A stretch of DNA of 64,000 nt from Flavobacteriales bacterium (GTDB lineage Bacteria > Bacteroidota > Bacteroidia > Flavobacteriales_E > Vicingaceae): contig JACJZB010000007.1 of assembly GCA_020635815.1 (NCBI GenBank), positions 1 through 64,000 of the forward strand, written 5' to 3'. Positions 58,434-64,000 of this stretch are shown here, one piece after another (positions within the stretch are counted from its first letter, which is position 1; each line of letters begins with the position of its first letter). The notes under the pieces are model-generated. The model worked only from the letters and a program-made list of their open reading frames with translations. It made no database searches and was not told the DNA's origin. The translations under genes were made by a program, and so were the position numbers.

Positions 58434-59165
58434 ATGAAGATTATACCTTTCTTAATATTAATGTGTCCTTTTATGGGATTATTCGCACAAAATGATTTAA
58501 CAGATGTCAGTTTGTATCATAATACCTATGAACCTTCAGAAGTAATTGATCCTACCTATGGAATAAAATTGTATGAACCTTTAAATATGATGTTGGGAAA
58601 TGACTCAACAAGAAATGATAATAATGGCTATGCTGCTAATGGGTTTATAGAAGACTATTATAAATCAGGTAATCTATTACACAAAGGATTTTATGTAGAA
58701 GGTCAATTGAAGATATACAAAAACTATTATCCTAGCGGAAATCTTGAGCGTAACTTTAGAATGACAGACCTTAAGAAAAGTAAAATGACTTTATTTTATG
58801 ACAAGGAAGATGCTATTAAATCAGATATAGTTTACATTGAAAATGAGGCCTTAAAATGGGTAGATTATTATGCTAATGGAAATGTAGAGTTTGAAGAGGA
58901 ATACCATAAATCTTTTCAATATTATATTAAAAAAGCAAATTATTATGAAAATGGTAAGCCTGAAAACGTTTTAGAATTAGTTGACAAAAAGAAATTAATT
59001 TACACTCAATCATATTACTATGATAATGGAAATTTAAAAGAGCAAGGCTCTGTTAAATATAATAAAGCTATGTTTGATTATGAGAGAATTGGAGTTTGGA
59101 AACTATTTGATAAGAATGGAGGAGTTACTAAACAACAAAAATATATTAATGGAGTAGCACAATAA
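58434..59165 (+). CDS. Secreted MORN/YwqK-like repeat protein
   Basis: 243 residues with a signal peptide (residues 1-20, ending FAQ). The body repeats tyrosine-rich units of the pattern YYxxGNLxxxGxY: YYKSGNLLHKGFYVEG, YYPSGNLERNFRM, YYANGNVEFEEEY, YYENGKPENVLEL, YYYDNGNLKEQGS, ending LFDKNGGVTKQQKYINGVAQ. This is the MORN-like/YwqK repeat common in Bacteroidota exported proteins. No activity is known. Spacing suggests co-transcription with nhaC and with the acyl-CoA ligase downstream. Confidence 0.82.
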   Translation: MKIIPFLILMCPFMGLFAQNDLTDVSLYHNTYEPSEVIDPTYGIKLYEPLNMMLGNDSTRNDNNGYAANGFIEDYYKSGNLLHKGFYVEGQLKIYKNYYPSGNLERNFRMTDLKKSKMTLFYDKEDAIKSDIVYIENEALKWVDYYANGNVEFEEEYHKSFQYYIKKANYYENGKPENVLELVDKKKLIYTQSYYYDNGNLKEQGSVKYNKAMFDYERIGVWKLFDKNGGVTKQQKYINGVAQ

Positions 59166-59181
59166 ATAAAAGCCCTTTTTT

Positions 59182-60951
59182 ATGGATATTAAATCAACAA
59201 AAACATTGGCAGATGTTTATTATTTTCAGTTAAATAACCATCCTAGAAAAGATGCATTTACACAAAAAGAAAATAATAAATGGACTTCTCTTTCTTCAAA
59301 AGAATTTACTGATAAATCAGTAAAATTAAGTTTAGGTTTAATAGACTTAGGTATAGCAAAAGGTGATAGAATTGCCGTTATTTCCAATAATAGAACAGAA
59401 TGGCACTTAACTGATTTAGCCATTCAACAAATAGGAGCCATAAATGTTCCAATCTACTCAAATATAAACCCAGAAGATTATACTTATATCATAAACGATT
59501 GTGGAGCACGTATGATTTTTATTTCTGATGAAGATATATTAAAGAAAATACTTTCAGTAAAAAGTTTATTAACTACAGTTGAATATATTTTTACATATAA
59601 TCTAATTGAAGGAGCTAAACATTATTCAGAATTATTATCATCAAGCCAAGAAACAGATAAAGTAGAAACTTTGAGAAAAGCAGTGTCTGAAGACGACTTG
59701 GCTACATTAATATACACCTCTGGAACAACAGGAAACCCAAAAGGAGTAATGTTAACACATAAAAACCTTATTACAAATGTGATAGCATCTTCACATCGTT
59801 TACCAATGGGAGATGATTTAAAAGCATTAAGTTTTTTACCACTATGCCACGTTTTTGAGCGTATGCTTGATTATTTATACATTTTTAAAAGCGTATCGAT
59901 TTATTATGCAGAATCTATTGACACAATTGGTGATGATTTAAAAGAAGTTAAACCTCAGTTTTTTGCAACAGTACCAAGATTGTTAGAAAAAGTTTATGAC
60001 AAAATTGTAAACAAAGGAGCTGAACTAACAGGGCTTAAAAAAAGATTATTCTTTTGGGCATTAGAACTAGGCTTAGAGTATGACCCAATAATTGATAAAG
60101 GTTTTTGGTATAATTTTCAACTGAGTTTAGCAAATAAAATTATCTTTTCTAAATGGAGAGAGGCATTAGGAGGAAATATTATAGCAATAGTTTCGGGTGG
60201 TGCAGCTTTACAACCCCGTTTAGCTAGAGTATTTTCATCAGCAAATATCCCAGTATTAGAAGGATATGGATTAACAGAAACCTCTCCAGTGATAGGAGTA
60301 AACAGCTTATCACCTGGAGGAAGGATGATAGGAACAATAGGTAAGCCATTAGAAAACTTAGAAGTAAAAATTGCAGAAGATGGTGAAATAATTGTAAAAG
60401 GACCTAGTGTAATGAAAGGCTACTATAATTTACCTGAATTAACAGCAGAAGTTATAGATGCAGATGGTTATTTTCATACTGGGGATATAGGAGAAATTGT
60501 AAGTGGTGGATTTTTAAAAATTACAGATAGAAAAAAAGAGATTTTTAAAACCTCAGGGGGTAAATATATTGCACCTCAAGTAATGGAGAATCGTTTTAAA
60601 GAATCTCGATTTATAGAGCAAATTATGGTAATTGGAGAGGGCGAAAAACATGCAGCAGCTTTAATTCAGCCAGACTTTGTTTTTCTTGAAGCTTGGTGTG
60701 TCAGAAAAAATATTCCTTACGAAAGTTCTGAGAAAATTATTGAAAATCAAATTGTAATTGATCGTATTCAAAGAGAGATAGATACTTTAAACACTAATTT
60801 TGCAAATTACGAACAAATTAAAAAGTTTGAATTAGTACCTAATCAATGGGCTGTAAATACAGGGGAACTCACCCCAACATTAAAATTAAAACGTAAGTTT
60901 ATCAAAACAAAATTTCAGCCCTTATTCGATAAAATATACAGAAATAATTAA
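59182..60951 (+). CDS. Long-chain acyl-CoA synthetase (AMP-forming)
   Basis: 589 residues, the length of long-chain fatty acid:CoA ligases. Adenylation motifs: YTSGTTGNPKG at 178-188, LSFLPLCHVFERM, GGAALQPRL, the adenine motif EGYGLTETSPVIGVN, FHTGDIGEI, and the hinge RKKEIFKTSGGKYIAPQ with the C-terminal lysine region LKLKRKFIKTKF. It activates fatty acids to acyl-CoA for breakdown or lipid building. The preference for chain length is not readable. Confidence 0.94.
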   Translation: MDIKSTKTLADVYYFQLNNHPRKDAFTQKENNKWTSLSSKEFTDKSVKLSLGLIDLGIAKGDRIAVISNNRTEWHLTDLAIQQIGAINVPIYSNINPEDYTYIINDCGARMIFISDEDILKKILSVKSLLTTVEYIFTYNLIEGAKHYSELLSSSQETDKVETLRKAVSEDDLATLIYTSGTTGNPKGVMLTHKNLITNVIASSHRLPMGDDLKALSFLPLCHVFERMLDYLYIFKSVSIYYAESIDTIGDDLKEVKPQFFATVPRLLEKVYDKIVNKGAELTGLKKRLFFWALELGLEYDPIIDKGFWYNFQLSLANKIIFSKWREALGGNIIAIVSGGAALQPRLARVFSSANIPVLEGYGLTETSPVIGVNSLSPGGRMIGTIGKPLENLEVKIAEDGEIIVKGPSVMKGYYNLPELTAEVIDADGYFHTGDIGEIVSGGFLKITDRKKEIFKTSGGKYIAPQVMENRFKESRFIEQIMVIGEGEKHAAALIQPDFVFLEAWCVRKNIPYESSEKIIENQIVIDRIQREIDTLNTNFANYEQIKKFELVPNQWAVNTGELTPTLKLKRKFIKTKFQPLFDKIYRNN

Positions 60952-61039
60952 CATTTATTTTTAAATAACTTAGAATTAGTTCATTTATTTTATGAACTAT
61001 AAATCATGTATTTAACATAGATAAGTAATGCAATATGGT

Positions 61040-61047
61040 TATATTTG
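61040..61047 (+). promoter_or_regulatory. -7 element TATATTTG for the DUF1573-yajC-ybbR-coaE unit
   Basis: TATATTTG fits TAnnTTTG exactly, 25 bases before the DUF1573 ATG. A TTTA about 25 bases upstream is a weak -33 candidate. Confidence 0.55.
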
Positions 61048-61072
61048 CCCAAAATTATTAATCAAATAAAAA

Positions 61073-61570
61073 ATGAAAAAAATTGTATTAGCAGCGAGTG
61101 TTATCACTATTTTAATGTCATGTGGTAGTAATGAAGTTGAAAATAATAAAACTGAAATTACAACAGATTTAATTAATAATCCGAATACGGCTTCAGGTAA
61201 GGAAATAGATAAAGATACTCAACCATTTTTTGAGTTTGCTGAAGAAGTTGTAGATTTTGGAACAATTACACAAGGAGAAATTGTTTCTACAACATTTAAA
61301 TTTAAAAATGTTGGGAAATCTAACCTAATAATATCTTCAGCCCAAGGGAGTTGTGGATGTACAGTCCCTGAATGGCCAAAAGAACCAATAAAACCAGGTG
61401 AAAATGCTACTATTTCGGTAAAATTTAACTCTAATGGAAAACAAGGTTTACAGAACAAAACAATAACGTTGGTTGCAAACACAGTTCCTAATACCAAGGT
61501 TATAGCAATAAAAGGAGAAGTGTTAGTACCTGAAGGAGCTGTAACAAACAAAGGTTTAGCAACAGAATAA
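61073..61570 (+). CDS. DUF1573 lipoprotein
   Basis: 165 residues. The signal ends in a lipobox, LMSC (Cys at about residue 17). The DUF1573 domain, an MSP/HYDIN-like immunoglobulin fold, covers about residues 50-155: EEVVDFGTITQGEIVSTTFKFKNVGKSNLII (by ends), SAQGSCGCTVPEWPKEPIKPGE, ISVKFNSNGKQGLQNKTITL. The GSCGCT motif is typical. The role is unknown. It is often the gene before yajC in Bacteroidota, as here. Confidence 0.9.
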   Translation: MKKIVLAASVITILMSCGSNEVENNKTEITTDLINNPNTASGKEIDKDTQPFFEFAEEVVDFGTITQGEIVSTTFKFKNVGKSNLIISSAQGSCGCTVPEWPKEPIKPGENATISVKFNSNGKQGLQNKTITLVANTVPNTKVIAIKGEVLVPEGAVTNKGLATE

Positions 61571-61590
61571 TCATATAAAACTTAAATAAA

Positions 61591-61920
61591 ATGAATAAAC
61601 TAGGAATATTGTTAATGTCAACACCAGAAGGTGCAGGAGATGGAGGAGGGATTCAAACTTTATTAATGTTTGGATTAATTTTCGTTGTTTTTTACTTCTT
61701 TATGATTAGACCACAAGTGAAAAAACAAAAAGAACAAAAGAAGTTTAGAGAAGCTTTAAGTAAAGGAGATAGAATTGTAACAATAGGAGGAATACACGGG
61801 AAAATAGTTGAATTGAAAGAAGATATAGCAATAATAGAATTAGAAGGTGGTACTCGTATTAAAATTGAGAAATCCGCTATTGCTCAAGAATTTTCAAGTG
61901 AAGAAATGCCTCAGAAATAA
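61591..61920 (+). CDS. yajC: Sec translocase accessory protein YajC
   Basis: 109 residues. One membrane helix at about residues 25-44 is followed by IRPQVKKQKEQKKFREALSKGDRIVTIGGIHGKI (by its ends), the conserved YajC cytoplasmic segment. YajC associates with SecDF. It is 20 bases after the DUF1573 gene. The short N-terminal extension MNKLGILLMSTPEGAGDGGG is family-typical for Bacteroidota. Confidence 0.95.
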   Translation: MNKLGILLMSTPEGAGDGGGIQTLLMFGLIFVVFYFFMIRPQVKKQKEQKKFREALSKGDRIVTIGGIHGKIVELKEDIAIIELEGGTRIKIEKSAIAQEFSSEEMPQK

Positions 61921-61928
61921 ACAAAAAA

Positions 61929-62924
61929 TTGAAAAATAGCTTAAATAAATTTAAGATTCTAATCAGTAAAGCTTCTAATAATAAGAAGCTTTACGTGTTT
62001 TTAAGCTGTTTATGTTTAACCATATTTTTTTGGTTATTAAATGCTTTAGGTAATCGTTATTCAACTACAATTGTTGTAGATGTTGAATATAAAAATAATC
62101 CTAAAAACTTTGTAATATTAAACGATTTACCAAGCCAACTTTTAGTAAACGTTAGTGGTTTAGGGTTCGATTTATTAGGTTATCAGTTTAAACTTGAAAA
62201 ACATCCTGTGGTAATTGACTTACTTGGGGTAAAAGGATTGAAGAAATTAAAGAACTCGTTCAATTCAACACTAGATTTTAGTGTTTATAAACCATTTATT
62301 TCAGAACAATTAGGAAACCAAATAGAAGTAATCGAGCTTTCACCAGAAAAAGTAGATGTGTTATTAGACAAACAAGTTAGTAAACTTGTTGTGATAAAAC
62401 CAGTTTTGTCTCTTGATTTTGAAAATCAATATCAGCTTGATGGAGAAGTAAAAGTTAAACCAGCAGTTGTTAATGTTGAAGGACCTAAATCTGTATTGGA
62501 TACTTTACGAGCGGTTTATACAGAGGATATTATTTGTAGCGGATTAGAATCGACTACAACACGTGAAGTTTCATTTAATAATCAACATAAATTACAGCGA
62601 TTAAGCTTTGATTTATCTAAGGTAATTGTATTTATTCCTGTTGAAAAATTTACAGAATCATCAATTAGCATACCTATAGATTACATTAATGTTCCTGATT
62701 CTATTGAGCTTAAGGCAATACCAAATGAAGTACAATTAAAATTTATGATCCCCTTAAGTAAGATTTCTAATATTACAGAATCAAGGTTTAATGTAAATGT
62801 GGATTATTTAAAAATAAATGAAAAATATGGTAAATTAAAGGTTAGCCTCACTAAATACCCTGATTATTTAAAGTCAATTACAATTAAACCATCAAAAGTT
62901 GAATACATCCTTAAAAAAAAATAG
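61929..62924 (+). CDS. YbbR-like domain protein
   Basis: 331 residues from a TTG at 61929, eight bases after yajC. One membrane helix at about residues 20-38 (KLYVFLSCLCLTIFFWLLNAL) anchors periplasmic YbbR-like domains: VDVEYKNNPKNFVILNDLPSQLLVNVSGLG (by ends), then VKVKPAVVNVEGPKSVLDTL, then IDYINVPDSIELKAIPNEVQLKFMIPL. YbbR proteins are envelope proteins of uncertain role, in some bacteria next to the cyclic-di-AMP synthase. Here the neighbours are yajC and coaE. The 3' end overlaps coaE by 26 bases. Confidence 0.9.
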   Translation: MKNSLNKFKILISKASNNKKLYVFLSCLCLTIFFWLLNALGNRYSTTIVVDVEYKNNPKNFVILNDLPSQLLVNVSGLGFDLLGYQFKLEKHPVVIDLLGVKGLKKLKNSFNSTLDFSVYKPFISEQLGNQIEVIELSPEKVDVLLDKQVSKLVVIKPVLSLDFENQYQLDGEVKVKPAVVNVEGPKSVLDTLRAVYTEDIICSGLESTTTREVSFNNQHKLQRLSFDLSKVIVFIPVEKFTESSISIPIDYINVPDSIELKAIPNEVQLKFMIPLSKISNITESRFNVNVDYLKINEKYGKLKVSLTKYPDYLKSITIKPSKVEYILKKK

Positions 62925-63540
62925 CCCTTTATTAATAGGATTAACAGGGGGTATTGGAAGTGGTAAAACAACTGTTTCTAAAATTTTTAGTGCATTTGGA
63001 GTAAAAGTATTTAATTCTGACAAAGCTGCTAAGGATATAATAAACAATGATAAAATAGTAAGGAGAGAAATTGAAAAGCTATTTGGAAACGTTTATACAG
63101 ATGACAAGCTAGATACAAAGCTAGTTGCTGAAAAAGTATTTGGTAACACTAATTTACTTTCAAAACTAAATCAGGTTGTACATCCAGAAGTTAAAAAAGC
63201 TTTTATTCAATGGGTTGAAGATAATAAGCAAGAAAAGTTATTATTAAAAGAAGCTGCTATTTTAATAGAAACAGGAGGTTACAAAGAGTTGGATGATGTT
63301 ATTTTAGTTTTAGCCGAAAAAAATAAAAGAATAAACAGGGTTGTTAAGAGGGATAACACCAGTAAAAGAGATGTTTTGTTAAGGATAAACAAACAGATGC
63401 CAGACAATGAGAAAGTAAAATATTGTAATTACATCATTTACAACAATGAGGAAGATTTATTGATACCTCAGATAGAGCAAATTATAGAAGAGATTAACTA
63501 TTCCTCGTCAATATCTTCTTCTTCATCTTCATCAGAATAG
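62899..63540 (+). CDS. coaE: Dephospho-CoA kinase with poly-serine tail
   Basis: CoaE does the last step of coenzyme A synthesis. 213 residues from a TTG at 62899, overlapping ybbR. No better start lies before the P-loop. P-loop GLTGGIGSGKTT, FNSDKAAKDI, VVHPEVKKAF, KEAAILIETG and VKRDNTSKRDVLLRINKQMPDNEK are all in place. The core ends near residue 199. The last residues are a low-complexity serine tail (SSSISSSSSSSE) that overlaps, in antisense, the acidic tail of the next gene. Confidence 0.93.
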   Translation: MNTSLKKNSPLLIGLTGGIGSGKTTVSKIFSAFGVKVFNSDKAAKDIINNDKIVRREIEKLFGNVYTDDKLDTKLVAEKVFGNTNLLSKLNQVVHPEVKKAFIQWVEDNKQEKLLLKEAAILIETGGYKELDDVILVLAEKNKRINRVVKRDNTSKRDVLLRINKQMPDNEKVKYCNYIIYNNEEDLLIPQIEQIIEEINYSSSISSSSSSSE

Positions 63541-64000
63541 AATTTTCTCATGATTTTATTATCTTCTTTTGCTTTAGCTTTTCGAGCTTCCATTTTTTGT
63601 TTGTCTAACTCGTCTGGATCGTATTTTTTAAATACCTCAACTAATTTTTTAGCTTTGTTTGCTTCACTTGTTTTACCGATTTGAGTTAAATATTCTTCAA
63701 CAATAAGCATTCCATGAGCAAGAACGCCTGCAGTAACCTCAGAAGGTGTAAAGTTCTCATCAATCTTTTCTAAAGCTTCTAATATGTTTTTATCCCCTTC
63801 AACAGAGTTTTTAGATTTTACCTCACTTATACCTTCCCAAAGTTGTAAGATAGGATCGTTAGAAACTGCTCGATAGGCGTACTTGTAATTACTTGCAGCT
63901 TTACGGTAATCTTCATTTAGGTAGTAATGTTGACTTAATTTATTTGATGTGTCTGCTAACAAATCATAATATTCTTTATAATCATTAAAATATTGATTTT
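63498..64000 (-). CDS. TPR-like protein, 5' end beyond the window
   Basis: The frame is open to the window edge, so this is the C-terminal part of a longer protein. About 167 residues are visible. Helical TPR-like repeats (KLSQHYYLNEDYRKAASNYKYAYRAVSNDPILQLWEGISEVK, by ends) are followed by helix pairs and a charged tail (KQKMEARKAKAKEDNKIM, then an acidic SDEDEEEDIDEE end). The gene is convergent with coaE and overlaps it by 43 bases. It probably belongs to a tetratricopeptide-repeat protein of unknown role. Confidence 0.78.
   Translation of the reverse strand, partial: NQYFNDYKEYYDLLADTSNKLSQHYYLNEDYRKAASNYKYAYRAVSNDPILQLWEGISEVKSKNSVEGDKNILEALEKIDENFTPSEVTAGVLAHGMLIVEEYLTQIGKTSEANKAKKLVEVFKKYDPDELDKQKMEARKAKAKEDNKIMRKFYSDEDEEEDIDEE

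Overview
The window is AT-rich chromosomal DNA from a member of the Bacteroidota, most likely the order Flavobacteriales. Three things point there. It carries type IX secretion and gliding genes: PorQ, a GldI-like FKBP lipoprotein, and a CotH protein with a type IX C-terminal sorting domain. It has gene neighbourhoods typical of flavobacteria: porQ-cmk, serC-serA-DUF1015, nrnA followed by FKBP genes, and DUF1573-yajC-ybbR-coaE. Upstream of many genes there is a Bacteroidota-type -7 promoter element, TAnnTTTG. No rRNA genes, prophage, insertion sequence or CRISPR array is present. Coding density is high, and I find no gene-free stretch longer than about 300 bases.

Layout. 1-1.4 kb: a small accessory block on the minus strand with a RelE/HigB-type toxin and HTH antitoxin, a small membrane-anchored protein and short shared repeats. 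1.4-6.3 kb: folP, a DUF1599 protein, a DoxX/BT_3928 membrane protein, an orphan DppB-like permease and tpiA. 6.4-18.5 kb: a 1691-residue exported repeat protein, an iron-type substrate-binding lipoprotein, a fused 2-oxoacid dehydrogenase E1, a membrane SpoIIE phosphatase, and porQ-cmk. 19-26.5 kb: ilvE, a YceI lipoprotein, pruA, gcvT, comB, a secreted zinc hydrolase and a small secreted protein. 26.6-33.8 kb: a cold-shock protein, a DEAD-box helicase, hrpB, an ABC exporter and a kinase-like protein. 33.9-38.6 kb: an ECF sigma factor with its probable membrane anti-sigma partner, then the CotH protein. 38.7-46.4 kb: yggS, a methyltransferase, the serine operon (serC-serA-DUF1015) interrupted by a 463-bp GxxExxY cassette, a fused glycosyltransferase and recR. 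46.5-54.6 kb: a sodium:solute symporter, two exported proteins of unknown function, nrnA, five consecutive FKBP genes and tRNA-His. 54.7-64 kb: a copper-type P-ATPase, nhaC, a secreted MORN-like protein, an acyl-CoA ligase, DUF1573-yajC-ybbR-coaE, and the end of a TPR protein.

How the genes fit together. Many are envelope or secretion functions: PorQ, the FKBP foldase array, YajC, YbbR, DUF1573, CotH, the giant coiled-coil protein and the SpoIIE phosphatase. The others are housekeeping metabolism. The items most worth following up are the inverted-repeat-bounded GxxExxY cassette inside the serine operon, the five-gene FKBP array with about seven FKBP-like modules, the giant 16-repeat protein that shares its exported N-terminal plan with a nearby SpoIIE phosphatase, and the sigma/anti-sigma pair whose extracytoplasmic part looks like a regular beta-helix.

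Start codons were reassigned from the longest open frame where a promoter, signal peptide or neighbour made a downstream start clearly better. All function calls rest on motif and family recognition by eye. No database search was run.
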